Positions 11,660 to 21,799 of a stretch of DNA of 51,547 nt are shown here, in pieces (within the stretch, counting starts at the first letter, position 1; the number at the start of each line of letters is the position of its first letter). Source of the DNA: Bacteroidota bacterium (GTDB taxonomy: Bacteria; Bacteroidota; Bacteroidia; AKYH767-A; OLB10); NCBI GenBank assembly GCA_947447155.1, contig CANFIN010000009.1, positions 1 through 51,547 on the forward strand, read 5' to 3'. Made by a program: the position numbers and the translations under genes. A model generated the notes under the pieces. That model was not told the DNA's origin, ran no database searches, and was given only the letters and a program-made list of their open reading frames with translations.

Positions 11660-12583
11660 ATGAAATTTATTAAACATATAACTTTATTTATGTTCCTGCT
11701 AGGTACATCTGAAGCCTTTGCTCAGTTTGAACCTCAGTTTACACAATATATGTTTAATGAAACATTTATTAACCCTGCATATGCTGGTAGTCGCGATCAT
11801 GCTTCAGTAACGGCAGCGTATCGCAACCAATGGGTGGGCATGGATGGAGCACCTAAAACGCAAACATTCAGTGGACATATGCCACTAAAAAATCAAAAAT
11901 CGGCATTTGGCCTAGCAATTATGAATGACGAGATTTCTGTAATTCATGATTTTTATGTTTTTGGTACTTATGCATATCGAATCCATTTACCTAAAGGAAA
12001 TTTTTCAATGGGTATACAGGGAGGCTTAGTAAATCATCAAGAGAAATTAGGAGATGTTAAAACACAGGATATTGGGGACAATACATTTTTAGGAACACCG
12101 AAAATCACAGTTCCGAATACTGGCTTTGGTATTTATTATAATCATCCAAATGCATATATAGGAATATCAATACCTAGAATGATTACCAATAAAGTTGATC
12201 CTGGCACAAGTAAATCGATTAACAATATCAACATCGAAAATTGGCATTACTTTATTATGGGAGGATACGTTCATCCCATTAATGATGGATTAAAAATAAA
12301 AGCAACATTTATGGCCAAGGCTGTGAAGGGTGCGCCTATATCAACTGATATTGGAACACATTTATTATTTAATGAAACCATTTGGGTCGGCGCCAACTAT
12401 CGAATAAAAGATTCTTGGGCTGCGTTGCTTTCGATGCAAATCAACAAACAATTGCGTATTGGCTATTCATTTGATTACACTATTAGTGAATTAAAGAGAG
12501 TGAATACAGGAACACATGAAATAACTATTGGCTATGATTTTTCCTTCGACAAAAACAATGTCGTAACACCTAGATATTTTTAA
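11660..12583 (+). CDS. PorP/SprF family type IX secretion membrane protein
   Basis: 307 aa; signal peptide then QFEPQFTQYMFNETFINPAYAGSRDHASVTAAYRNQWVGMDGAPKTQ. Confidence 0.93.
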   Translation: MKFIKHITLFMFLLGTSEAFAQFEPQFTQYMFNETFINPAYAGSRDHASVTAAYRNQWVGMDGAPKTQTFSGHMPLKNQKSAFGLAIMNDEISVIHDFYVFGTYAYRIHLPKGNFSMGIQGGLVNHQEKLGDVKTQDIGDNTFLGTPKITVPNTGFGIYYNHPNAYIGISIPRMITNKVDPGTSKSINNINIENWHYFIMGGYVHPINDGLKIKATFMAKAVKGAPISTDIGTHLLFNETIWVGANYRIKDSWAALLSMQINKQLRIGYSFDYTISELKRVNTGTHEITIGYDFSFDKNNVVTPRYF

Positions 12584-12587
12584 TCGA

Positions 12588-14489
12588 ATGCGTGTAGTTT
12601 ATTTAGTTGTCATTTTATTATTAAGCAATAATCTATTGCAGGCGCAGGAGAAAGATTTAAGAAGAGGAAATGAATACTATGGAAATGGCGATTATTTATC
12701 TGCAATAAAACATTTCGAAAAATCAATCCTTTATTCAAGTCAAATAGACACAAAGAAAAAATTAATCAATTGCTATCGTTTAACTAATCAATTAGATAAA
12801 GCAGAGGGTTACTTAAAAGAAATTTGTATTGAATCAGCTGATGAAATCTATTGCAATTATTATTTAAACCTGTTAATCAAAAAGCACGATTACAATTCCA
12901 TTGAATTATTAATTAAGAAGGGCGTTGTGAAATCAGAATTATCGGAAGCAAAAGGAAAAATCGAATCGCTTTATACTGATAGTTCTAACTATCAAATTTC
13001 CAAATTAGCTATTAATTCAGAAAATGCCGACATGGGTTTGGTATCTTATAAAAACGGATATGTATTTTGCTCGAGTAGAATTATCAATAATACGATTGAA
13101 AAGAAACATACATGGACGAATCAGCCATTTTTAAAATTGTTTTACTTCGATAACACGAATTCTATTGAAACAATCCCTACTCTATTTTCTTCTGATATTA
13201 CTTCTAAATATAACTTAGGGCCAATATGTTTTAGTAATAAAGAAAATGAAATATGGGTGACTGAAAACTACTCATCAAAAAATCAAAAGTCAAATGGAAA
13301 TAAATACAAACTAAAAATCACTATTTACAAGAACATTCAAGCCAAGTGGATAAAACAAAAACCATTTCCATACAATAACACTAATTACAATGTAGCACAC
13401 CCAGCATTAAGCAATGATGGAAATGAATTATATTTTTCAAGTGATATGCCAGGTGGTTATGGAGGAATGGACCTTTACGTATGTCGTAAAACAAAAAAAG
13501 GTTGGTCGTCACCTGTAAATTTAGGAGCACAAATAAACACGATTGGAAATGAAATCTTCCCTACTATATTACAAGATGCAACTATTTACTTTTCATCGGA
13601 TGGCCTATTAGGTTTAGGTGGTTTAGATTTATTTTATACCAAAAGTATAGATGGAAATTATTTAAAGCCAATTAATGCTGGGGCTCCTATCAATTCGTCC
13701 GCAGACGAATTTCATTTAATTTATAACAGCAAAAACAAGAAAGGATTTTTCAGTTCTAATAGAGCGAACGGCGGTTTTAACGACGATGTTTTTTCATTTA
13801 TCAAAATTAATGATACTAAATCAGAGAATAAGCAACAAGATGTATACAACTCAGAAAAAATCATCGACTCGTCAGCTGTTAAATTAAACAAGAGATGTAT
13901 CTCGTTAAAAGAAAAAATAAATAATGAGCCAGTTGAAGGAGTTAAAATTATTGATAATAAAAATAAAATTATTGGAGTAACTGATGAAAATGGTTTAGCC
14001 TATATTGATAGCACAATATCAAAAGTTAAAACATTTAAAGATGGATTCTATTCTAAAGAAATAATATTCAACGATTATAATAAGGATAATAATATTGAAC
14101 TTAAGAGATCTCCGGTGCAAGCAAACGCCGATTGGTATAAAATAATTTATTATGATCTGGACAAAAGTGATATCAGAAAAGACATGCTAGATGCTATGAA
14201 AGAAGTAGTCGATTTTTTACAAGCTCATCCAGAATTTAAAATCACAATTACATCATTTACCGATAGTCGCGCAAGTATAAATTATAATACAAAGCTATCG
14301 CAGAGAAGATCTAGTTGCATTGAAAAATATTTGTTATTACATGGAATTTCAAAAAAGCAGATCAATAAAACAGATTGGAAAGGCGAAGGTATTCTTGTAA
14401 ACAACTGTGGCGATGATTTGCCGTGCACAGAAGAGATGCATCAGTTAAATCGTCGAACAGAAATATATGTTAGCGGCTTTACTAAATAG
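12588..14489 (+). CDS. OmpA family protein with TPR-like N-terminus and PD40-type repeats
   Basis: 633 aa; HPALSNDGNELYFSSDMPGGYGGMDLYVC (PD40-like); C-terminal OmpA domain IYYDLDKSDIRKDMLDAMKEVVDFLQAHP...LSQRRSSCIEKYLL...NRRTEIYV. Confidence 0.92.
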   Translation: MRVVYLVVILLLSNNLLQAQEKDLRRGNEYYGNGDYLSAIKHFEKSILYSSQIDTKKKLINCYRLTNQLDKAEGYLKEICIESADEIYCNYYLNLLIKKHDYNSIELLIKKGVVKSELSEAKGKIESLYTDSSNYQISKLAINSENADMGLVSYKNGYVFCSSRIINNTIEKKHTWTNQPFLKLFYFDNTNSIETIPTLFSSDITSKYNLGPICFSNKENEIWVTENYSSKNQKSNGNKYKLKITIYKNIQAKWIKQKPFPYNNTNYNVAHPALSNDGNELYFSSDMPGGYGGMDLYVCRKTKKGWSSPVNLGAQINTIGNEIFPTILQDATIYFSSDGLLGLGGLDLFYTKSIDGNYLKPINAGAPINSSADEFHLIYNSKNKKGFFSSNRANGGFNDDVFSFIKINDTKSENKQQDVYNSEKIIDSSAVKLNKRCISLKEKINNEPVEGVKIIDNKNKIIGVTDENGLAYIDSTISKVKTFKDGFYSKEIIFNDYNKDNNIELKRSPVQANADWYKIIYYDLDKSDIRKDMLDAMKEVVDFLQAHPEFKITITSFTDSRASINYNTKLSQRRSSCIEKYLLLHGISKKQINKTDWKGEGILVNNCGDDLPCTEEMHQLNRRTEIYVSGFTK

Positions 14490-14523
14490 ATTTTATTAAA
14501 AGTTTTAGTAGCTTAGCAGAACA

Positions 14524-15351
14524 ATGGAAATAAAATCAGCTACTACTTCGCTTCTCTTAATTTTATTTTATCATACCGGCTTTAGTCAAGAAAAACCAAC
14601 GATTTCTTCTCAAGAGTTTGGACTAAAATCAAGTGTAACTAGTTTTTTTCAAGAGGAGAAAAAAATATGGACGAGTCCTTTTAAAATAAAAAAAAACGAC
14701 CTAAATTATATTTTACCGGCAGCTGCAGGGTTAGGAATAATTTATACAATTGACCAACCTGTTCGTCGTGAATTTTTATATTTCAACAACCACCAATCTT
14801 CCGTTAATTCATTTAACAAAAACATTACTTATTTAGGCGACGGCGCAGTTAATATTGGAATATCCTCTTTATTTGTTTTGAATGGAATTCTCTTCAACAA
14901 TCATAAAAGCATTGAGACTGGTTATCTTTCTTCAAAGGCAATTGTACACGCAGGCATTGTAGTATTCGTATTAAAAACAATTGCTGGAAGAGAGCGTCCA
15001 TTTTATAATGATCATCAAGGACGTTTTCATTTGTTCAACAAATTAGAATCAGGCTCGGCATATCATTCTTTCCCTTCGGGACATACCATCACTGCATTTT
15101 CTATGGCCACAGTAATTGCTAAAGAATACAGTAATAAAAAATGGGTTGGCATTACATCTTACGGACTTGCTTCATTAGTTGGATTATCGCGCATTGGATT
15201 AGACAAACACTGGGCTTCCGATGTTGTTATTGGAAGCATTTTAGGATATGCAATTGGGAACTTTACGTATAAAAATCATCAACAAAGATGGCATGTTATT
15301 CCATCAGCTAATTCAAAAAGTATAACATTAAACATTATTAAAAACATTTAA
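14524..15351 (+). CDS. PAP2 superfamily phosphatase
   Basis: 275 aa; KTIAGRERPF, SFPSGHTITAFS, GLSRIGLDKHWASDVV (three PAP2 motifs). Confidence 0.9.
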   Translation: MEIKSATTSLLLILFYHTGFSQEKPTISSQEFGLKSSVTSFFQEEKKIWTSPFKIKKNDLNYILPAAAGLGIIYTIDQPVRREFLYFNNHQSSVNSFNKNITYLGDGAVNIGISSLFVLNGILFNNHKSIETGYLSSKAIVHAGIVVFVLKTIAGRERPFYNDHQGRFHLFNKLESGSAYHSFPSGHTITAFSMATVIAKEYSNKKWVGITSYGLASLVGLSRIGLDKHWASDVVIGSILGYAIGNFTYKNHQQRWHVIPSANSKSITLNIIKNI

Positions 15352-15801
15352 ATGAAAAAGAAAGTAATTAGCATTTGTACAATTGGTTCATTATTCATTG
15401 CTAGTTGTACATCTAATAATACAAGTAATAAAAGCTGCAGTAAAGACGGCGACTTAAATCCAAACGGTTCTAGCGAACTATCACTCATCATGCGTAAGAT
15501 GGCAGCTCATTTAGCAGATAATCGTGATGCATTAAAAGCGGGTAAGGGAATAGTTGCAGCACCAAAAGAAATCGACAATCTGTTAACCGCAAAAAAGACA
15601 GATGAGGAAATAGATAAAACAATTTATGATGGTTACGCTAAATTATACCAGCAGCGAATTATCGAATTGAACGAAACAGCAGATGCACCTGATAGCTTAA
15701 AAATCAAGGCCCATAACAATCTTGTAAGTACCTGTAGAGATTGTCATAGTAATTTTTGTCCGGGGCCAATGGTTGTCATAAATCAGCTAGACATAAAATA
15801 A
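15352..15801 (+). CDS. Lipoprotein with a single C-terminal c-type heme motif (cytochrome c'-like arrangement)
   Basis: 149 aa; lipobox-like FIASCTS; CRDCH near the C-terminus. Confidence 0.7.
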   Translation: MKKKVISICTIGSLFIASCTSNNTSNKSCSKDGDLNPNGSSELSLIMRKMAAHLADNRDALKAGKGIVAAPKEIDNLLTAKKTDEEIDKTIYDGYAKLYQQRIIELNETADAPDSLKIKAHNNLVSTCRDCHSNFCPGPMVVINQLDIK

Positions 15802-15832
15802 AAAATCCCCGAGGAAACTCGGGGATTTTTTT
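15801..15832. terminator. Bidirectional intrinsic terminator between convergent cytochrome and gldN genes
   Basis: AAAAATCCCCGAG-GAAA-CTCGGGGATTTTT, perfect 13-bp stem with GAAA loop and A/T tracts on both sides. Confidence 0.95.
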
Positions 15833-15846
15833 ATGTGTTTAGAATC

Positions 15847-16728
15847 TTAATAATCCCAAAGTCCAATTTCAAAATTCACCATTTCCTGTTTAATTTTTTC
15901 TGCCTCTAATAAACGATCCATTGGAGTAGTTCTATATGTATCTATTGGACGATCATATATATTCTCTTCCTTAGTAATAAAGCTGTTAAACATTCTTTTA
16001 GTAAAGATATCATCGAAAGTTAAACGCTGAGATGAATTAACACGATTACCTACCTCAGAGTGAACTAATGCAGATCTTCCTTCTGGGAAATAAACCCAAA
16101 ACAAAGGCTTTGTCAATTTCTCATCTAATCCTTCTTTCTTTACTTCAACAACTGGACAAATTCCAATTATACGAACATCCATTACTGAACGTTGTTTGTC
16201 GAAGAACCATTCCTCTTTAATATTATAACGAGTTACACGATCTGAATTAAACGGCTCAACCGAATCAATCATAACAATAAAATCAGGATTATCTGGGTCC
16301 GGTCTTGATTCAATATGGACAGAGTCACCACTTATTACTTTTGAAAACTCTGTGGCAGTTAATGGCATTGTAAACTGATCATCAACTGAAGAATATGCTG
16401 TTACTGATCCTTCTTTAATTGCATCGATCAAAGTAAGAATTAAATTCTTACGGTCGCGAGTTGAACTAGCACCACTACCGTCAGCTAAAGGAAATCTTAA
16501 AGGAGCATTGATTTTTTCATGCAAATCAATTGCTCGCCAAATTCTCTTTGACCACATCACATCTGCTTCTCTTAAAGGAGGATAAGGAACTACCTTCCTG
16601 TCCATCGCACTTTCTCTACGATAGATATGCTCTCTGTCTTCAATGCCTCCTGTTAGGATACTTTGCTGTGCAGCCACCCATTGGGCAGTTACAGAAAACA
16701 GGGCTACTAATAAGATGAACTTTTTCAT
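15847..16728 (-). CDS. gldN: Gliding motility / type IX secretion protein GldN
   Basis: 293 aa; position in gldKLMN order, EEWFFDKQRSVMDVRIIGICPV. Confidence 0.92.
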   Translation of the reverse strand: MKKFILLVALFSVTAQWVAAQQSILTGGIEDREHIYRRESAMDRKVVPYPPLREADVMWSKRIWRAIDLHEKINAPLRFPLADGSGASSTRDRKNLILTLIDAIKEGSVTAYSSVDDQFTMPLTATEFSKVISGDSVHIESRPDPDNPDFIVMIDSVEPFNSDRVTRYNIKEEWFFDKQRSVMDVRIIGICPVVEVKKEGLDEKLTKPLFWVYFPEGRSALVHSEVGNRVNSSQRLTFDDIFTKRMFNSFITKEENIYDRPIDTYRTTPMDRLLEAEKIKQEMVNFEIGLWDY

Positions 16729-16782
16729 TGTGCTTAATTTTTATTGTTGATACAATGTTAGATGGTTCAGGTTGGTTTGTTA

Positions 16783-18381
16783 TTAATTAACTGTAAGAAT
16801 AATTGACTCTAATGATTTGGTTTGACCAGCAACAGCACCAACGATGTTATCGATAAGTACTTTATCACCTGGTTTACAAGCTTGCATTGCCGCTTTCATG
16901 TTAGATGTAAATGCACTACTATTAGCTGGCTCATCAACAAGATTTGCTCTTGATCCACCTTTGAAAACAACAGTCATTTTAAATGAAGTTACTTTAGCTG
17001 GAATGTTAAATAAGAAATCACCCATATCAGCAGAAACCCCACCCATTGAATTCAATGTGGTTTTAGAAATCTTACCACTCTTTGCTCCATAAACACGAGC
17101 AATTGGAGAAGGAACACTCTTAATTCTGAAACGGAATGAGCCCATTTGCATTGACTTCTCGCCCATTTTAGCACTTACATTAATTGTAGCCTCACGACCA
17201 GCACTTACACGAGCAATATATCTTCCTTTTCCACCACCAGCAGATAAACTAACTCCACTTGCGCTGTAAGAAACATTTTCAGCTGGCACACCAGGAACAG
17301 AAATCGTAACCGGGTTGTCAATACCAATATAGAATACATTTAATGAATCAGCAGAAACAGAGGCACTTGGAGCAGAAGCCATATAAGAAGACTCAAATGG
17401 ATATTCTTTATAAACGCCATCACTTCCTCTTAATCTTATCTTTCCTGACCATTTTTGCTCACCTGGTGAACGTGGAGAAGTAGTATACTTACCCATTCCA
17501 TCTTCTACTTTCAGGGTAGAACCACCAACAACAATTTCTGGTGTAGATGTCTTATCATAAGCAGCAAGAAATACATCTGCAGTATACTCTTGTCCGATGA
17601 TTACATAACTTGAAGGAGCAACAACTTTAGCAACTACGTCTGAGAATTTTAAATCTGATGCATTAATAGATGTCAATAAATGGTTTACTACATCTGATTC
17701 GGCATTCTTAACATCCAATTGAAATTTTGTAAGCTGACAAACTGATGCTACCACAGGGTTGTGATAGAAATTAGCCATCTCCCAAGTTCTTTTTCCTTCC
17801 TCGATTAAAAATTTGTCGCCTTTGTTTTTAGAATTTGGATCGGAAGTTCTGAACATATCATCCAATTTCATTTTCCAATTAGCCTGATCTTTGGGATCTA
17901 AGGCAGCAATAACATTCTTTTTATACTCTTCTATTTTTGTTTTTAACTCTGACCCCTTCCTTCCTCTTCCATCTTGTTTATCACCACACATAAGATTTGT
18001 AGGCACGTCATAGTTATCTTTTGCTTCTACATCAATTAACTCAACTTTTTTTCCTGGCTCTAATTTATCAGTAGCCACGATTAAATCATTTTTTAGTTTA
18101 TCAATGTAGGTATTTAGGTCTTTAGAAAGTTTTCTTACAACCTGCGCTCTATTATAAAACGGTGCGGTTTTTTCCTTTTCCGTTTCCATTTTTTTGTCAA
18201 ACGTACTATAAGACAAGTTGTTTTTCACATTCATATTTGAAACTGAAAACTCTAAACTTGTATTTATTGTAACGAATGCATTGATGATTTCCTTTGATGT
18301 ATTCAATGCTAACAAGGCTGTTAACACGAGGTACATCATACCAATCATTTTCTGCCTAGGGGATAAATTATTACCTGCCAT
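16783..18381 (-). CDS. gldM: Gliding motility / type IX secretion protein GldM
   Basis: 532 aa; MAGNNLSPRQKMIGMMYLVLTALLALNTSKEIINAF. Confidence 0.96.
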   Translation of the reverse strand: MAGNNLSPRQKMIGMMYLVLTALLALNTSKEIINAFVTINTSLEFSVSNMNVKNNLSYSTFDKKMETEKEKTAPFYNRAQVVRKLSKDLNTYIDKLKNDLIVATDKLEPGKKVELIDVEAKDNYDVPTNLMCGDKQDGRGRKGSELKTKIEEYKKNVIAALDPKDQANWKMKLDDMFRTSDPNSKNKGDKFLIEEGKRTWEMANFYHNPVVASVCQLTKFQLDVKNAESDVVNHLLTSINASDLKFSDVVAKVVAPSSYVIIGQEYTADVFLAAYDKTSTPEIVVGGSTLKVEDGMGKYTTSPRSPGEQKWSGKIRLRGSDGVYKEYPFESSYMASAPSASVSADSLNVFYIGIDNPVTISVPGVPAENVSYSASGVSLSAGGGKGRYIARVSAGREATINVSAKMGEKSMQMGSFRFRIKSVPSPIARVYGAKSGKISKTTLNSMGGVSADMGDFLFNIPAKVTSFKMTVVFKGGSRANLVDEPANSSAFTSNMKAAMQACKPGDKVLIDNIVGAVAGQTKSLESIILTVN

Positions 18382-18436
18382 TTTCTCTGTTCAAATTAAA
18401 GGTTAGAAATTATTTGATTAAGTATAATGACCAGGA

Positions 18437-19105
18437 TTATTTATTACCCATTGCAGTTAACATGTTACCATAAATAGTATTTAATGACGATAAGTTCTTC
18501 GCTAACTTACTAACTTCATCTTTATACTTCTTAGTATCTTCAACTGTACTGTTTAGGTTAGCCAATAATGCTTCATTCGACGCACTTAAACTAGTTAATG
18601 TAGCTGTGGCAGATTTATATGAATTTGCTAAAGCAGTCACTTCCTTAGAAGCATTGGTTACATTTTTTGCATATTCTTCAGTTGCAACAGCTGCATTAGT
18701 AACTGAAGCCATTTTAGAAGTATTTTCACTTAAAGAGCGTAAACCAGTGCCTAAACTTTCAATTAATTCAGGACCTATTTTAGCTTCAGATAACATTTTA
18801 TCTAATTGTTGAGAAACAGGATCACCTGATTTCACTTTCTTATGGCGATCAGCACCCGGCTCATGCATACCAGCTAACTCAGGATAAACTAATGACCAAT
18901 CAACTTCTTCATGTGGTGGTTCAAACGCTGAAAAGAAGAAGATTACAGCCTCTGTCAAAAGACCTATTGTCAACATGATTCCTGCACCTTCCCAGTGCTG
19001 GATTTTAAATAAAGCTCCTAAAATAACTACGGCTGCACCCAAACCGTATAATTTCCCCATGAATGATTTGAACCCTTTTCCTTGGGTAATTTGCGCTAAT
19101 CCCAT
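18437..19105 (-). CDS. gldL: Gliding motility / type IX secretion protein GldL
   Basis: 222 aa; two TM segments, KLYGLGAAVVILGALFKIQHWEGAGIMLTIGLLTEAVIFFFSAFEPP. Confidence 0.96.
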   Translation of the reverse strand: MGLAQITQGKGFKSFMGKLYGLGAAVVILGALFKIQHWEGAGIMLTIGLLTEAVIFFFSAFEPPHEEVDWSLVYPELAGMHEPGADRHKKVKSGDPVSQQLDKMLSEAKIGPELIESLGTGLRSLSENTSKMASVTNAAVATEEYAKNVTNASKEVTALANSYKSATATLTSLSASNEALLANLNSTVEDTKKYKDEVSKLAKNLSSLNTIYGNMLTAMGNK

Positions 19106-19201
19106 TTTTTTAAGTTTTTAAGGTTTTTAATGATTGTTTTTGGTTGATTTGTGTTTTGCGAAGTGGTTAAATGTTCGCATTTTTTATTGTGGTTGACTAA
19201 A

Positions 19202-20506
19202 TTAGAAATCTGCTTTATCACGCCCTAAGAAATCCATTACACAACGAAATCCTAAGTATGATTTACAAGTATCCTGATATTCAAAATTTCGTGTACTTGT
19301 TTGAATAAAATAACCAATATCCTTCCATGATCCACCACGAGTTACTTTCTTCTTCAATTCAGGAGCATCATTATCTGCTGCATTGTAAATGTAATCTGGG
19401 TTTAAATCATGCATAAAATTATATGCGGAATTATCATATGCATTGCTTGTCCATTCTGCAACATTACCCGCCATGCAATATAAACCAAAGTCATTCGGGA
19501 AATAAGAAGTAACTTTAACCGTATAAAATCCACCATCATCGGTATAATTACCTCTTAATGGTTTAAAGTTAGCTAAGAAACAGCCATTGCTATTTCTTGT
19601 ATACGGACCTCCCCAAGGATATGGATTATTTGCCAATCCGCCACGAGATGCATACTCCCACTCACTCTCCGTTGGTAAACGAAAATCCTGAGCATAAGCT
19701 TCTCCACTTTCTTCTAAATAACTATTTAACAATTGGGTTCTCCAAACACAAAAAGCATTTGCTTGCTTCCAATTCACACCTACTACAGGATAATCATCAT
19801 ACGCCGGATGCCAGAAATACGCTTTAGCAATTGGATCATTAAACGAATAGGTATAATCATGAATCCAGCACAATGTATCTGGATAAATATTTATTATTTC
19901 TTTCTTAATAAAAACAGATCTATCTGTTCTACCGTCTTTACGGTCACTGAATGAACCAGCAGCTGCATCAGCACCCTCATCTCTTAATGTTTTTTGAGCC
20001 GCCGCTTTTAAATCAATCCATTGATATTCATAATTTAATTTACGAGCATCAATTTCTTTTCTTCTATAATAACGCTCACTTTCTGGTAAATATAAATCAG
20101 CTAGTGTTTCAATATTCTCTTCTTCATCCCACTTGATTTTCTCTTGCCAGTTGATACGCTCACCATATTCACCCTCCTCTAATAAATGCTCTCCTCCTAA
20201 TAAACGATGAGCCATTGAGTCGCGAACCGAATAAACAAACTGGCGATATTCGTTATTCGTTATTTCAGTATTGTCCATGTAAAACGCATGAACGGCTACA
20301 GTTTTAGACTGCGTAATTTGTGAATAAGGAACATCTTGATCGCTAGCACCCATATTAAATGAGCCTTGTGGAATAAACACCATCCCGTAAGGGTCTGCTT
20401 GGTACCACTTTTCACGCCCCTGCACTCCCACCAACTGACCGCGTTCACCGCCACCACAACTACTGAATAGAATAACTGCCGATATTGCAATAATCAAATT
20501 TTTCAT
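19202..20506 (-). CDS. gldK: Gliding motility / type IX secretion lipoprotein GldK
   Basis: 434 aa; lipobox FSSCGGG; FGE-sulfatase-like fold with FRLPTESEWEYASRGG...GNVAEWTSNAYD...RGGSW. Confidence 0.95.
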   Translation of the reverse strand: MKNLIIAISAVILFSSCGGGERGQLVGVQGREKWYQADPYGMVFIPQGSFNMGASDQDVPYSQITQSKTVAVHAFYMDNTEITNNEYRQFVYSVRDSMAHRLLGGEHLLEEGEYGERINWQEKIKWDEEENIETLADLYLPESERYYRRKEIDARKLNYEYQWIDLKAAAQKTLRDEGADAAAGSFSDRKDGRTDRSVFIKKEIINIYPDTLCWIHDYTYSFNDPIAKAYFWHPAYDDYPVVGVNWKQANAFCVWRTQLLNSYLEESGEAYAQDFRLPTESEWEYASRGGLANNPYPWGGPYTRNSNGCFLANFKPLRGNYTDDGGFYTVKVTSYFPNDFGLYCMAGNVAEWTSNAYDNSAYNFMHDLNPDYIYNAADNDAPELKKKVTRGGSWKDIGYFIQTSTRNFEYQDTCKSYLGFRCVMDFLGRDKADF

Positions 20507-20659
20507 ATGCGTTTTTTTTCGCTTAAGGTTTGATACTTTAATTTTTCTAAATGAGGTAACGAAGAATTTGAAGAAATTATTGTTAAATCATTTATTTTAG
20601 AAGTCGCCTTTACGACCACCCTAAATTTATGTTACCTTTTTTATTAAAATTATTTAAAT

Positions 20660-21574
20660 TTATAAGAACCTTACGTTTTTAATTGAAACAGGAACTTTTT
20701 TCTTAACCATGAAGCAATAACCTAACATGATTTCATGTGTTCCATCACTGTAGTTCTTTAATTCTGAAGTTGTAAAGTCATATGAATAACCAACTTTTAG
20801 TTTTTCGGTAACATTCATACCTAACATTCCAACAATTGCATCTTCATTTCTGTATGACAAGCCTGCCCAAAAGCGCTCATTGAATTGAGCATTAACATTA
20901 ATATCAAATGTAGTATTTCCAGATACATTTTTAACAAAAACCATAGGCTTTAAAACTACAGTAGGAGAAACTTCAAAATTGTAACCAACCATACCATAAA
21001 TATGTCGCTTGTACACTTTTGAAAAATTATCAAGGTCAACACTGCTTTCTAATAAGTGGCTTGCCGAAACTCCAGCAAAAAACTTATCATTGTTGTAATA
21101 AGCACCAAATCCTAAATCAAACGCAGTTCCGCTAACTCCTGCTTTAGGAATCGATGGATCAACTACTGATGGATCTGGAGCTCTAAAGTCCCCATCAATT
21201 TGATGTTGCATGAAATCTAGGTCTATTCCTAAACCTAATTTACCTTGACCAACATCGAATTTGTAATTTCCGGCTAATTTTCCTTGCAATGTATTCTCAA
21301 ATCCAATTTTGTCTGTAAGAATTGATAATCCAACTCCTACTTTACCATTTGCAACTGGACCATCTATTCCGATAACTCCGGTCTTGGGAGCACCGTCATA
21401 GCTTACCCACTGATTGCGATAAAGCAAATGAGCACAAATTGACTCAGAACTTCCAGCATAAGCCGGGTTCACGAATAATCTGTTAAACATGTTTTGACTG
21501 AATTGAGGATCTTGCTGTGCGAAGCCTACTGTAGAGAGGCAACTAACTGCTAATACAGCTAAAATTTTCTTCAT
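20660..21574 (-). CDS. porP: PorP/SprF family type IX secretion membrane protein adjacent to gldK
   Basis: 304 aa; QQDPQFSQNMFNRLFVNPAYAGSSESICAHLLYRNQWVSYDGAPKT; upstream of gldKLMN. Confidence 0.9.
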   Translation of the reverse strand: MKKILAVLAVSCLSTVGFAQQDPQFSQNMFNRLFVNPAYAGSSESICAHLLYRNQWVSYDGAPKTGVIGIDGPVANGKVGVGLSILTDKIGFENTLQGKLAGNYKFDVGQGKLGLGIDLDFMQHQIDGDFRAPDPSVVDPSIPKAGVSGTAFDLGFGAYYNNDKFFAGVSASHLLESSVDLDNFSKVYKRHIYGMVGYNFEVSPTVVLKPMVFVKNVSGNTTFDINVNAQFNERFWAGLSYRNEDAIVGMLGMNVTEKLKVGYSYDFTTSELKNYSDGTHEIMLGYCFMVKKKVPVSIKNVRFL

Positions 21575-21799
21575 AGAGGGTTGAATCTTTGTTTAATCGG
21601 TTGATTGAAGTGGGTAAAGTAAGTAAATATAAATTACAATTCAAAATTTGCATATTTTATTGAAAATGCAAGAGGTGATTCCCCTTACAATATTAAAATA
21701 AAACCCAATAATTTAACAATCCCAAAAGAGTTTTTATAAACAAGATTTTATATTGTCTTAATTTACCCTCTACTAACTTATAAATCAATCAAATATATA

